Below, in pieces: positions 49,718 to 63,130 of a DNA stretch of 64,000 bases (positions are counted from its first letter, which is position 1; each line of letters opens with the position of its first letter). Below the pieces are notes generated by a model. It searched no databases, was not told where the DNA came from, and saw nothing but the letters and a program-made list of their open reading frames with translations. Made by a program: the position numbers and the translations under genes. The DNA comes from Bugula neritina (Eukaryota; Bryozoa; Gymnolaemata; Cheilostomatida; Bugulidae), in assembly GCA_964035545.1 (NCBI GenBank), contig OZ037768.1, positions 11,240,741 through 11,304,740 on the forward strand, written 5' to 3'.

Positions 49718-50388
49718 AACAGTGCACCCTTCGCAGCGATACTGGCTGAAGAATTAGCGGGGCGCGCTCGAGCGTGCAAGCACGTTGGTGATGCAGTGGC
49801 TGCAGTGCGCATTGCCTACTCACACTCTGCAGGTCACAACACCAGTCATGATATTATTATAGCTTAATGCACAGCAAAGGTTTAAAATAAGCAGGCCTGA
49901 GAGGGGGCAAGACGAGAGTCGCGACACCACGGCACACAACTGGAGAGTTGCGCAAAATCTCCGCGTCACATTCGTGTGACTTTCAGGATGTGTGCTGTAG
50001 CATTGATTGAGATGAGTTTTGAAAGCATTTGCACATGTATATCAGGCAATTTAATTTTGGAATTATTTCAACACTGCATTAGAGTTGATTAAATAAAATA
50101 TTATTCTTGAGAAAGTCTTAAACAATTCTTTTTTGGAATTTGTGAAGCCATGCATCAGAAGAAATTCAAAAAGAATTTCAAAAATAAAAACATGTAATAA
50201 AAAGCAAGAATGATATAATATAATATTATTTTTTGGAAAGGAATGTTAAATATTCCATTTGAGTTAGTGTGTTGAAAAACATTTCACATCAGCAAGTTGG
50301 AAGAAATAATATTCGAGTAACTGATCATAATATTACTATTGCGTGTTGCTAATGTTTTTGTGTTTGAGGAGAGAAAAAAGAAAAAAAA

Positions 50389-50506
50389 GTCTACAGCACC
50401 TGGTATTCCCAGGCGGTCACCCATCCAAGTACCAACCAGGCTCGACGTTGCTTAGCTTCAGTGATCGGACGAGAACTGGCGTTTTCAACGTGATATGGCC
50501 GTAGAC
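50389..50506 (-). rRNA. 5S rRNA, copy 64 (A74G)
   Basis: Loop E change A74G at 50433; type E spacer with A>C at offset 466, block partner of copy 59. Confidence 0.96.
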
Positions 50507-51177
50507 AACAGTGCACCCTTCGCAGCGATACTGGCTGAAGAATTAGCGGGGCGCGCTCGAGCGTGCAAGCACGTTGGTGATGCAGTGGCTGCAGTGCGCA
50601 TTGCCTACTCACACTCTGCAGGTCACAACACCAGTCATGATATTATTATAGCTTAATGCACAGCAAAGGTTTAAAATAAGCAGGCCTGAGAGGGGGCAAG
50701 ACGAGAGTCGCGACACCACGGCACACAACTGGAGAGTTGCGCAAAATCTCCGCGTCACATTCGTGTGACTTTCAGGATGTGTGCTGTAGCATTGATTGAG
50801 ATGAGTTTTGAAAGCATTTGCACATGTATATCAGGCAATTTAATTTTGGAATTATTTCAACACTGCATTAGAGTTGATTAAATAAAATATTATTCTTGAG
50901 AAAGTCTTAAACAATTCTTTTTTGGAATTTGTGAAGCCATGCATCAGAAGAAAATCAAAAAGAATTTCAAACATAAAAACATGTAATAAAAAGCAAGAAT
51001 GATATAATATAATATTATTTTTTGGAAAGGAATGTTAAATATTCCATTTGAGTTAGTGTGTTGAAAAACATTTCACATCAGCAAGTTGGAAGAAATAATA
51101 TTCAAGTAACTGATCATAATATTACTATTGCGTGTTGCTAATGTTTTTGTGTTTGAGGAGAGAAAAAAGAAAAAAAA

Positions 51178-51295
51178 GTCTACAGCACCTGGTATTCCCA
51201 GGCGGTCACCCATCCAAGTACTAACCAGGCTCGACGTTGCTTAGCTTCAGTGATCGGACGAGAACTGGCGTTTTCAACGTGATATGGCCGTAGAC
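51178..51295 (-). rRNA. 5S rRNA, copy 65
   Basis: Consensus gene; type G spacer. Confidence 0.97.
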
Positions 51296-51966
51296 AACAG
51301 TGCACCCTTCGCAGCGATACTGGCTGAAGAATTAGCGGGGCGCGCTCGAGCGTGCAAGCACGTTGGTGATGCAGTGGCTGCAGTGCGCATTGCCTACTCA
51401 CACTCTGCAGGTCACAACACCAGTCATGATATTATTATAGCTTAATGCACAGCAAAGGTTTAAAATAAGCAGGCCTGAGAGGGGGCAAGACGAGAGTCGC
51501 GACACCACGGCACACAACTGGAGAGTTGCGCAAAATCTCCGCGTCACATTCGTGTGACTTTCAGGATGTGTGCTGTAGCATTGATTGAGATGAGTTTTGA
51601 AAGCATTTGCACATGTATATCAGGCAATTTAATTTTGGAATTATTTCAACACTGCATTAGAGTTGATTAAATAAAATATTATTCTTGAGAATGTCTTAAA
51701 CAATTCTTTTTTGGAATTTGTGAAGCCATGCATCAGAAGAAATTCAAAAAGAATTTCAAAAATAAAAACATGTAATAAAAAGCAAGAATGATATAATATA
51801 ATATTATTTTTTGGAAAGGAATGTTAAATATTCCATTTGAGTTAGTGTGTTGAAAAACATTTCACATCAGCAAGTTGGAAGAAACAATATTCGAGTAACT
51901 GATCATAATATTACTATTGCGTGTTGCTAATGTTTTTGTGTTTGAGGAGAGAAAAAAGAAAAAAAA

Positions 51967-52084
51967 GTCTACAGCACCTGGTATTCCCAGGCGGTCACCC
52001 ATCCAAGTACTAACCAGGCTCGACGTTGCTTAGCTTCAGTGATCGGACGAGAACTGGCGTTTTCAACGTGATATGGCCGTAGAC
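51967..52084 (-). rRNA. 5S rRNA, copy 66
   Basis: Consensus gene; type F spacer. Confidence 0.97.
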
Positions 52085-52755
52085 AACAGTGCACCCTTCG
52101 CAGCGATACTGGCTGAAGAATTAGCGGGGCGCGCTCGAGCGTGCAAGCACGTTGGTGATGCAGTGGCTGCAGTGCGCATTGCCTACTCACACTCTGCAGG
52201 TCACAACACCAGTCATGATATTATTATAGCTTAATGCACAGCAAAGGTTTAAAATAAGCAGGCCTGAGAGGGGGCAAGACGAGAGTCGCGACACCACGGC
52301 ACACAACTGGAGAGTTGCGCAAAATCTCCGCGTCACATTCGTGTGACTTTCAGGATGTGTGCTGTAGCATTGATTGAGATGAGTTTTGAAAGCATTTGCA
52401 CATGTATATCAGGCAATTTAATTTTGGAATTATTTCAACACTGCATTAGAGTTGATTAAATAAAATATTATTCTTGAGAATGTCTTAAACAATTCTTTTT
52501 TGGAATTTGTGAAGCCATGCATCAGAAGAAATTCAAAAAGAATTTCAAAAATACAAACATGTAATAAAAAGCAAGAATGATATAATATAATATTATTTTT
52601 TGGAAAGGAATGTTAAATATTCCATTTGAGTTAGTGTGTTGAAAAACATTTCACATCAGCAAGTTGGAAGAAATAATATTCGAGTAACTGATCATAATAT
52701 TACTATTGCGTGTTGCTAATGTTTTTGTGTTTGAGGAGAGAAAAAAGAAAAAAAA

Positions 52756-52873
52756 GTCTACAGCACCTGGTATTCCCAGGCGGTCACCCATCCAAGTACT
52801 AACCAGGCTCGACGTTGCTTAGCTTCAGTGATCGGACGAGAACTGGCGTTTTCAACGTGATATGGCCGTAGAC
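52756..52873 (-). rRNA. 5S rRNA, copy 67
   Basis: Consensus gene; type E spacer with changes at 134, 448 and 598 only. Confidence 0.97.
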
Positions 52874-53544
52874 AACAGTGCACCCTTCGCAGCGATACTG
52901 GCTGAAGAATTAGCGGGGCGCGCTCGAGCGTGCAAGCACGTTGGTGATGCAGTGGCTGCAGTGCGCATTGCCTACTCACACTCTGCAGGTCACAACACCA
53001 GTCATGGTATTATTATAGCTTAATGCACAGCAAAGGTTTAAAATAAGCAGGCCTGAGAGGGGGCAAGACGAGAGTCGCGACACCACGGCACACAACTGGA
53101 GAGTTGCGCAAAATCTCCGCGTCACATTCGTGTGACTTTCAGGATGTGTGCTGTAGCATTGATTGAGATGAGTTTTGAAAGCATTTGCACATGTATATCA
53201 GGCAATTTAATTTTGGAATTATTTCAACACTGCATTAGAGTTGATTAAATAAAATATTATTCTTGAGAAAGTCTTAAACAATTCTTTTTTGGAATTTGTG
53301 AAGCCATGCATCAGAAGAAAATCAAAAAGAATTTCAAAAATAAAAACATGTAATAAAAAGCAAGAATGATATAATATAATATTATTTTTTGGAAAGGAAT
53401 GTTAAATATTCCATTTGAGTTAGTGTGTTGAAAAACATTTCACATCAGCAAGTTGGAAGAAATAATATTCAAGTAACTGATCATAATATTACTATTGCGT
53501 GTTGCTAATGTTTTTGTGTTTGAGGAGAGAAAAAAGAAAAAAAA

Positions 53545-53662
53545 GTCTACAGCACCTGGTATTCCCAGGCGGTCACCCATCCAAGTACTAACCAGGCTCG
53601 ACGTTGCTTAGCTTCAGTGATCGGACGAGAACTGGCGTTTTCAACGTGATATGGCCGTAGAC
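53545..53662 (-). rRNA. 5S rRNA, copy 68
   Basis: Consensus gene; first type H spacer. Confidence 0.97.
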
Positions 53663-54333
53663 AACAGTGCACCCTTCGCAGCGATACTGGCTGAAGAATT
53701 AGCGGGGCGCGCTCGAGCGTGCAAGCACGTTGGTGATGCAGTGGCTGCAGTGCGCATTGCCTACTCACACTCTGCAGGTCACAACACCAGTCATGATATT
53801 ATTATAGCTTAATGCACAGCAAAGGTTTAAAATAAGCAGGCCTGAGAGGGGGCAAGACGAGAGTCGCGACACCACGGCACACAACTGGAGAGTTGCGCAA
53901 AATCTCCGCGTCACATTCGTGTGACTTTCAGGATGTGTGCTGTAGCATTGATTGAGATGAGTTTTGAAAGCATTTGCACATGTATATCAGGCAATTTAAT
54001 TTTGGAATTATTTCAACACTGCATTAGAGTTGATTAAATAAAATATTATTCTTGAGAAAGTCTTAAACAATTCTTTTTTGGAATTTGTGAAGCCATGCAT
54101 CAGAAGAAATTCAAAAAGAATTTCAAAAATAAAAATATGTAATAAAAAGCAAGAATGATATAATATAATATTATTTTTTGGAAAGGAATGTTGAATATTC
54201 CATTTGAGTTAGTGTGTTGAAAAACATTTCACATCAGCAAGTTGGAAGAAATATTATTCGAGTAACTGATCATAATATTACTATTGCGTGTTGCTAATGT
54301 TTTTGTGTTTGAGGAGAGAAAAAAGAAAAAAAA

Positions 54334-54451
54334 GTCTACAGCACCTGGTATTCCCAGGCGGTCACCCATCCAAGTACTAACCAGGCTCGACGTTGCTTAG
54401 CTTCAGTGATCGGACGAGAACTGGCGTTTTCAACGTGATATGGCCGTAGAC
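54334..54451 (-). rRNA. 5S rRNA, copy 69
   Basis: Consensus gene; type A spacer. Confidence 0.97.
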
Positions 54452-55122
54452 AACAGTGCACCCTTCGCAGCGATACTGGCTGAAGAATTAGCGGGGCGCG
54501 CTCGAGCGTGCAAGCACGTTGGTGATGCAGTGGCTGCAGTGCGCATTGCCTACTCACACTCTGCAGGTCACAACACCAGTCATGATATTATTATAGCTTA
54601 ATGCACAGCAAAGGTTTAAAATAAGCAGGCCTGAGAGGGGGCAAGACGAGAGTCGCGACACCACGGCACACAACTGGAGAGTTGCGCAAAATCTCCGCGT
54701 CACATTCGTGTGACTTTCAGGATGTGTGCTGTAGCATTGATTGAGATGAGTTTTGAAAGCATTTGCACATGTATATCAGGCAATTTAATTTTGGAATTAT
54801 TTCAACACTGCATTAGAGTTGATTAAATAAAATATTATTCTTGAGAAAGTCTTAAACAATTCTTTTTTGGAATTTGTGAAGCCATGCATCAGAAGAAATT
54901 CAAAAAGAATTTCAAAAATAAAAACATGTAATAAAAAGCAAGAATGATATAATATAATATTATTTTTTGGAAAGGAATGTTAAATATTCCATTTGAGTTA
55001 GTGTGTTGAAAAACATTTCACATCAGCAAGTTGGAAGAAATAATATTCGAGTAACTGATCATAATATTACTATTGCGTGTTGCTAATGTTTTTGTGTTTG
55101 AGGAGAGAAAAAAGAAAAAAAA

Positions 55123-55240
55123 GTCTACAGCACCTGGTATTCCCAGGCGGTCACCCATCCAAGTACTAACCAGGCTCGACGTTGCTTAGCTTCAGTGATC
55201 GGACGAGAACTGGCGTTTTCAACGTGATATGGCCGTAGAC
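55123..55240 (-). rRNA. 5S rRNA, copy 70
   Basis: Consensus gene; type E spacer with changes at 134, 285, 448, 598. Confidence 0.97.
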
Positions 55241-55911
55241 AACAGTGCACCCTTCGCAGCGATACTGGCTGAAGAATTAGCGGGGCGCGCTCGAGCGTGC
55301 AAGCACGTTGGTGATGCAGTGGCTGCAGTGCGCATTGCCTACTCACACTCTGCAGGTCACAACACCAGTCATGGTATTATTATAGCTTAATGCACAGCAA
55401 AGGTTTAAAATAAGCAGGCCTGAGAGGGGGCAAGACGAGAGTCGCGACACCACGGCACACAACTGGAGAGTTGCGCAAAATCTCCGCGTCACATTCGTGT
55501 GACTTTCAGGATGTGTGCTGTAGCTTTGATTGAGATGAGTTTTGAAAGCATTTGCACATGTATATCAGGCAATTTAATTTTGGAATTATTTCAACACTGC
55601 ATTAGAGTTGATTAAATAAAATATTATTCTTGAGAAAGTCTTAAACAATTCTTTTTTGGAATTTGTGAAGCCATGCATCAGAAGAAAATCAAAAAGAATT
55701 TCAAAAATAAAAACATGTAATAAAAAGCAAGAATGATATAATATAATATTATTTTTTGGAAAGGAATGTTAAATATTCCATTTGAGTTAGTGTGTTGAAA
55801 AACATTTCACATCAGCAAGTTGGAAGAAATAATATTCAAGTAACTGATCATAATATTACTATTGCGTGTTGCTAATGTTTTTGTGTTTGAGGAGAGAAAA
55901 AAGAAAAAAAA

Positions 55912-56029
55912 GTCTACAGCACCTGGTATTCCCAGGCGGTCACCCATCCAAGTACTAACCAGGCTCGACGTTGCTTAGCTTCAGTGATCGGACGAGAACT
56001 GGCGTTTTCAACGTGATATGGCCGTAGAC
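55912..56029 (-). rRNA. 5S rRNA, copy 71
   Basis: Consensus gene; type G spacer. Confidence 0.97.
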
Positions 56030-56700
56030 AACAGTGCACCCTTCGCAGCGATACTGGCTGAAGAATTAGCGGGGCGCGCTCGAGCGTGCAAGCACGTTGG
56101 TGATGCAGTGGCTGCAGTGCGCATTGCCTACTCACACTCTGCAGGTCACAACACCAGTCATGATATTATTATAGCTTAATGCACAGCAAAGGTTTAAAAT
56201 AAGCAGGCCTGAGAGGGGGCAAGACGAGAGTCGCGACACCACGGCACACAACTGGAGAGTTGCGCAAAATCTCCGCGTCACATTCGTGTGACTTTCAGGA
56301 TGTGTGCTGTAGCATTGATTGAGATGAGTTTTGAAAGCATTTGCACATGTATATCAGGCAATTTAATTTTGGAATTATTTCAACACTGCATTAGAGTTGA
56401 TTAAATAAAATATTATTCTTGAGAATGTCTTAAACAATTCTTTTTTGGAATTTGTGAAGCCATGCATCAGAAGAAATTCAAAAAGAATTTCAAAAATAAA
56501 AACATGTAATAAAAAGCAAGAATGATATAATATAATATTATTTTTTGGAAAGGAATGTTAAATATTCCATTTGAGTTAGTGTGTTGAAAAACATTTCACA
56601 TCAGCAAGTTGGAAGAAACAATATTCGAGTAACTGATCATAATATTACTATTGCGTGTTGCTAATGTTTTTGTGTTTGAGGAGAGAAAAAAGAAAAAAAA

Positions 56701-56818
56701 GTCTACAGCACCTGGTATTCCCAGGCGGTCACCCATCCAAGTACCAACCAGGCTCGACGTTGCTTAGCTTCAGTGATCGGACGAGAACTGGCGTTTTCAA
56801 CGTGATATGGCCGTAGAC
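56701..56818 (-). rRNA. 5S rRNA, copy 72 (A74G)
   Basis: Loop E change A74G at 56745; type F spacer, and a type G rather than type A neighbour on the left. Confidence 0.96.
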
Positions 56819-57489
56819 AACAGTGCACCCTTCGCAGCGATACTGGCTGAAGAATTAGCGGGGCGCGCTCGAGCGTGCAAGCACGTTGGTGATGCAGTGG
56901 CTGCAGTGCGCATTGCCTACTCACACTCTGCAGGTCACAACACCAGTCATGATATTATTATAGCTTAATGCACAGCAAAGGTTTAAAATAAGCAGGCCTG
57001 AGAGGGGGCAAGACGAGAGTCGCGACACCACGGCACACAACTGGAGAGTTGCGCAAAATCTCCGCGTCACATTCGTGTGACTTTCAGGATGTGTGCTGTA
57101 GCATTGATTGAGATGAGTTTTGAAAGCATTTGCACATGTATATCAGGCAATTTAATTTTGGAATTATTTCAACACTGCATTAGAGTTGATTAAATAAAAT
57201 ATTATTCTTGAGAATGTCTTAAACAATTCTTTTTTGGAATTTGTGAAGCCATGCATCAGAAGAAATTCAAAAAGAATTTCAAAAATACAAACATGTAATA
57301 AAAAGCAAGAATGATATAATATAATATTATTTTTTGGAAAGGAATGTTAAATATTCCATTTGAGTTAGTGTGTTGAAAAACATTTCACATCAGCAAGTTG
57401 GAAGAAATAATATTCGAGTAACTGATCATAATATTACTATTGCGTGTTGCTAATGTTTTTGTGTTTGAGGAGAGAAAAAAGAAAAAAAA

Positions 57490-57607
57490 GTCTACAGCAC
57501 CTGGTATTCCCAGGCGGTCACCCATCCAAGTACTAACCAGGCTCGACGTTGCTTAGCTTCAGTGATCGGACGAGAACTGGCGTTTTCAACGTGATATGGC
57601 CGTAGAC
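57490..57607 (-). rRNA. 5S rRNA, copy 73
   Basis: Consensus gene; type E spacer with changes at 134, 448, 598. Confidence 0.97.
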
Positions 57608-58278
57608 AACAGTGCACCCTTCGCAGCGATACTGGCTGAAGAATTAGCGGGGCGCGCTCGAGCGTGCAAGCACGTTGGTGATGCAGTGGCTGCAGTGCGC
57701 ATTGCCTACTCACACTCTGCAGGTCACAACACCAGTCATGGTATTATTATAGCTTAATGCACAGCAAAGGTTTAAAATAAGCAGGCCTGAGAGGGGGCAA
57801 GACGAGAGTCGCGACACCACGGCACACAACTGGAGAGTTGCGCAAAATCTCCGCGTCACATTCGTGTGACTTTCAGGATGTGTGCTGTAGCATTGATTGA
57901 GATGAGTTTTGAAAGCATTTGCACATGTATATCAGGCAATTTAATTTTGGAATTATTTCAACACTGCATTAGAGTTGATTAAATAAAATATTATTCTTGA
58001 GAAAGTCTTAAACAATTCTTTTTTGGAATTTGTGAAGCCATGCATCAGAAGAAAATCAAAAAGAATTTCAAAAATAAAAACATGTAATAAAAAGCAAGAA
58101 TGATATAATATAATATTATTTTTTGGAAAGGAATGTTAAATATTCCATTTGAGTTAGTGTGTTGAAAAACATTTCACATCAGCAAGTTGGAAGAAATAAT
58201 ATTCAAGTAACTGATCATAATATTACTATTGCGTGTTGCTAATGTTTTTGTGTTTGAGGAGAGAAAAAAGAAAAAAAA

Positions 58279-58396
58279 GTCTACAGCACCTGGTATTCCC
58301 AGGCGGTCACCCATCCAAGTACTAACCAGGCTCGACGTTGCTTAGCTTCAGTGATCGGACGAGAACTGGCGTTTTCAACGTGATATGGCCGTAGAC
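58279..58396 (-). rRNA. 5S rRNA, copy 74
   Basis: Consensus gene; type H spacer. Confidence 0.97.
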
Positions 58397-59067
58397 AACA
58401 GTGCACCCTTCGCAGCGATACTGGCTGAAGAATTAGCGGGGCGCGCTCGAGCGTGCAAGCACGTTGGTGATGCAGTGGCTGCAGTGCGCATTGCCTACTC
58501 ACACTCTGCAGGTCACAACACCAGTCATGATATTATTATAGCTTAATGCACAGCAAAGGTTTAAAATAAGCAGGCCTGAGAGGGGGCAAGACGAGAGTCG
58601 CGACACCACGGCACACAACTGGAGAGTTGCGCAAAATCTCCGCGTCACATTCGTGTGACTTTCAGGATGTGTGCTGTAGCATTGATTGAGATGAGTTTTG
58701 AAAGCATTTGCACATGTATATCAGGCAATTTAATTTTGGAATTATTTCAACACTGCATTAGAGTTGATTAAATAAAATATTATTCTTGAGAAAGTCTTAA
58801 ACAATTCTTTTTTGGAATTTGTGAAGCCATGCATCAGAAGAAATTCAAAAAGAATTTCAAAAATAAAAATATGTAATAAAAAGCAAGAATGATATAATAT
58901 AATATTATTTTTTGGAAAGGAATGTTGAATATTCCATTTGAGTTAGTGTGTTGAAAAACATTTCACATCAGCAAGTTGGAAGAAATATTATTCGAGTAAC
59001 TGATCATAATATTACTATTGCGTGTTGCTAATGTTTTTGTGTTTGAGGAGAGAAAAAAGAAAAAAAA

Positions 59068-59185
59068 GTCTACAGCACCTGGTATTCCCAGGCGGTCACC
59101 CATCCAAGTACTAACCAGGCTCGACGTTGCTTAGCTTCAGTGATCGGACGAGAACTGGCGTTTTCAACGTGATATGGCCGTAGAC
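59068..59185 (-). rRNA. 5S rRNA, copy 75
   Basis: Consensus gene; type A spacer. Confidence 0.97.
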
Positions 59186-59856
59186 AACAGTGCACCCTTC
59201 GCAGCGATACTGGCTGAAGAATTAGCGGGGCGCGCTCGAGCGTGCAAGCACGTTGGTGATGCAGTGGCTGCAGTGCGCATTGCCTACTCACACTCTGCAG
59301 GTCACAACACCAGTCATGATATTATTATAGCTTAATGCACAGCAAAGGTTTAAAATAAGCAGGCCTGAGAGGGGGCAAGACGAGAGTCGCGACACCACGG
59401 CACACAACTGGAGAGTTGCGCAAAATCTCCGCGTCACATTCGTGTGACTTTCAGGATGTGTGCTGTAGCATTGATTGAGATGAGTTTTGAAAGCATTTGC
59501 ACATGTATATCAGGCAATTTAATTTTGGAATTATTTCAACACTGCATTAGAGTTGATTAAATAAAATATTATTCTTGAGAAAGTCTTAAACAATTCTTTT
59601 TTGGAATTTGTGAAGCCATGCATCAGAAGAAATTCAAAAAGAATTTCAAAAATAAAAACATGTAATAAAAAGCAAGAATGATATAATATAATATTATTTT
59701 TTGGAAAGGAATGTTAAATATTCCATTTGAGTTAGTGTGTTGAAAAACATTTCACATCAGCAAGTTGGAAGAAATAATATTCGAGTAACTGATCATAATA
59801 TTACTATTGCGTGTTGCTAATGTTTTTGTGTTTGAGGAGAGAAAAAAGAAAAAAAA

Positions 59857-59974
59857 GTCTACAGCACCTGGTATTCCCAGGCGGTCACCCATCCAAGTAC
59901 CAACCAGGCTCGACGTTGCTTAGCTTCAGTGATCGGACGAGAACTGGCGTTTTCAACGTGATATGGCCGTAGAC
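59857..59974 (-). rRNA. 5S rRNA, copy 76 (A74G)
   Basis: Loop E change A74G at 59901; type E spacer with changes at 448 and 598 only. Confidence 0.96.
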
Positions 59975-60645
59975 AACAGTGCACCCTTCGCAGCGATACT
60001 GGCTGAAGAATTAGCGGGGCGCGCTCGAGCGTGCAAGCACGTTGGTGATGCAGTGGCTGCAGTGCGCATTGCCTACTCACACTCTGCAGGTCACAACACC
60101 AGTCATGATATTATTATAGCTTAATGCACAGCAAAGGTTTAAAATAAGCAGGCCTGAGAGGGGGCAAGACGAGAGTCGCGACACCACGGCACACAACTGG
60201 AGAGTTGCGCAAAATCTCCGCGTCACATTCGTGTGACTTTCAGGATGTGTGCTGTAGCATTGATTGAGATGAGTTTTGAAAGCATTTGCACATGTATATC
60301 AGGCAATTTAATTTTGGAATTATTTCAACACTGCATTAGAGTTGATTAAATAAAATATTATTCTTGAGAAAGTCTTAAACAATTCTTTTTTGGAATTTGT
60401 GAAGCCATGCATCAGAAGAAAATCAAAAAGAATTTCAAAAATAAAAACATGTAATAAAAAGCAAGAATGATATAATATAATATTATTTTTTGGAAAGGAA
60501 TGTTAAATATTCCATTTGAGTTAGTGTGTTGAAAAACATTTCACATCAGCAAGTTGGAAGAAATAATATTCAAGTAACTGATCATAATATTACTATTGCG
60601 TGTTGCTAATGTTTTTGTGTTTGAGGAGAGAAAAAAGAAAAAAAA

Positions 60646-60763
60646 GTCTACAGCACCTGGTATTCCCAGGCGGTCACCCATCCAAGTACTAACCAGGCTC
60701 GACGTTGCTTAGCTTCAGTGATCGGACGAGAACTGGCGTTTTCAACGTGATATGGCCGTAGAC
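60646..60763 (-). rRNA. 5S rRNA, copy 77
   Basis: Consensus gene; type H spacer. Confidence 0.97.
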
Positions 60764-61434
60764 AACAGTGCACCCTTCGCAGCGATACTGGCTGAAGAAT
60801 TAGCGGGGCGCGCTCGAGCGTGCAAGCACGTTGGTGATGCAGTGGCTGCAGTGCGCATTGCCTACTCACACTCTGCAGGTCACAACACCAGTCATGATAT
60901 TATTATAGCTTAATGCACAGCAAAGGTTTAAAATAAGCAGGCCTGAGAGGGGGCAAGACGAGAGTCGCGACACCACGGCACACAACTGGAGAGTTGCGCA
61001 AAATCTCCGCGTCACATTCGTGTGACTTTCAGGATGTGTGCTGTAGCATTGATTGAGATGAGTTTTGAAAGCATTTGCACATGTATATCAGGCAATTTAA
61101 TTTTGGAATTATTTCAACACTGCATTAGAGTTGATTAAATAAAATATTATTCTTGAGAAAGTCTTAAACAATTCTTTTTTGGAATTTGTGAAGCCATGCA
61201 TCAGAAGAAATTCAAAAAGAATTTCAAAAATAAAAATATGTAATAAAAAGCAAGAATGATATAATATAATATTATTTTTTGGAAAGGAATGTTGAATATT
61301 CCATTTGAGTTAGTGTGTTGAAAAACATTTCACATCAGCAAGTTGGAAGAAATATTATTCGAGTAACTGATCATAATATTACTATTGCGTGTTGCTAATG
61401 TTTTTGTGTTTGAGGAGAGAAAAAAGAAAAAAAA

Positions 61435-61552
61435 GTCTACAGCACCTGGTATTCCCAGGCGGTCACCCATCCAAGTACTAACCAGGCTCGACGTTGCTTA
61501 GCTTCAGTGATCGGACGAGAACTGGCGTTTTCAACGTGATATGGCCGTAGAC
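61435..61552 (-). rRNA. 5S rRNA, copy 78
   Basis: Consensus gene; type A spacer. Confidence 0.97.
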
Positions 61553-62223
61553 AACAGTGCACCCTTCGCAGCGATACTGGCTGAAGAATTAGCGGGGCGC
61601 GCTCGAGCGTGCAAGCACGTTGGTGATGCAGTGGCTGCAGTGCGCATTGCCTACTCACACTCTGCAGGTCACAACACCAGTCATGATATTATTATAGCTT
61701 AATGCACAGCAAAGGTTTAAAATAAGCAGGCCTGAGAGGGGGCAAGACGAGAGTCGCGACACCACGGCACACAACTGGAGAGTTGCGCAAAATCTCCGCG
61801 TCACATTCGTGTGACTTTCAGGATGTGTGCTGTAGCATTGATTGAGATGAGTTTTGAAAGCATTTGCACATGTATATCAGGCAATTTAATTTTGGAATTA
61901 TTTCAACACTGCATTAGAGTTGATTAAATAAAATATTATTCTTGAGAAAGTCTTAAACAATTCTTTTTTGGAATTTGTGAAGCCATGCATCAGAAGAAAT
62001 TCAAAAAGAATTTCAAAAATAAAAACATGTAATAAAAAGCAAGAATGATATAATATAATATTATTTTTTGGAAAGGAATGTTAAATATTCCATTTGAGTT
62101 AGTGTGTTGAAAAACATTTCACATCAGCAAGTTGGAAGAAATAATATTCGAGTAACTGATCATAATATTACTATTGCGTGTTGCTAATGTTTTTGTGTTT
62201 GAGGAGAGAAAAAAGAAAAAAAA

Positions 62224-62341
62224 GTCTACAGCACCTGGTATTCCCAGGCGGTCACCCATCCAAGTACTAACCAGGCTCGACGTTGCTTAGCTTCAGTGAT
62301 CGGACGAGAACTGGCGTTTTCAACGTGATATGGCCGTAGAC
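62224..62341 (-). rRNA. 5S rRNA, copy 79
   Basis: Consensus gene; type E spacer with changes at 134, 285, 448, 598. Confidence 0.97.
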
Positions 62342-63012
62342 AACAGTGCACCCTTCGCAGCGATACTGGCTGAAGAATTAGCGGGGCGCGCTCGAGCGTG
62401 CAAGCACGTTGGTGATGCAGTGGCTGCAGTGCGCATTGCCTACTCACACTCTGCAGGTCACAACACCAGTCATGGTATTATTATAGCTTAATGCACAGCA
62501 AAGGTTTAAAATAAGCAGGCCTGAGAGGGGGCAAGACGAGAGTCGCGACACCACGGCACACAACTGGAGAGTTGCGCAAAATCTCCGCGTCACATTCGTG
62601 TGACTTTCAGGATGTGTGCTGTAGCTTTGATTGAGATGAGTTTTGAAAGCATTTGCACATGTATATCAGGCAATTTAATTTTGGAATTATTTCAACACTG
62701 CATTAGAGTTGATTAAATAAAATATTATTCTTGAGAAAGTCTTAAACAATTCTTTTTTGGAATTTGTGAAGCCATGCATCAGAAGAAAATCAAAAAGAAT
62801 TTCAAAAATAAAAACATGTAATAAAAAGCAAGAATGATATAATATAATATTATTTTTTGGAAAGGAATGTTAAATATTCCATTTGAGTTAGTGTGTTGAA
62901 AAACATTTCACATCAGCAAGTTGGAAGAAATAATATTCAAGTAACTGATCATAATATTACTATTGCGTGTTGCTAATGTTTTTGTGTTTGAGGAGAGAAA
63001 AAAGAAAAAAAA

Positions 63013-63130
63013 GTCTACAGCACCTGGTATTCCCAGGCGGTCACCCATCCAAGTACTAACCAGGCTCGACGTTGCTTAGCTTCAGTGATCGGACGAGAAC
63101 TGGCGTTTTCAACGTGATATGGCCGTAGAC
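63013..63130 (-). rRNA. 5S rRNA, copy 80
   Basis: Consensus gene; type G spacer. Confidence 0.97.

Larger units (their letters stand above)
48811..52755. repeat. Adjacent 5-unit duplication, right copy (units 62-66)
   Basis: This is the partner of 44866-48810. It differs at offset 134 and 638 in unit 62, offset 448 in unit 64, and lacks the private changes of units 58 (offset 343) and 60 (offset 254), so some mutation or conversion followed the duplication. Confidence 0.8.
57490..62223. repeat. Adjacent 3-unit duplication (units 73-75 and 76-78)
   Basis: The type order E, H, A occurs twice in a row at a shift of 2,367 bp. The three type H units of the window (68, 74, 77) share the same three private changes. 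Units 67-69 form a further related E, H, A set to the left. The E members differ: unit 76 has A74G and lacks the offset 134 change of unit 73. Confidence 0.75.
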
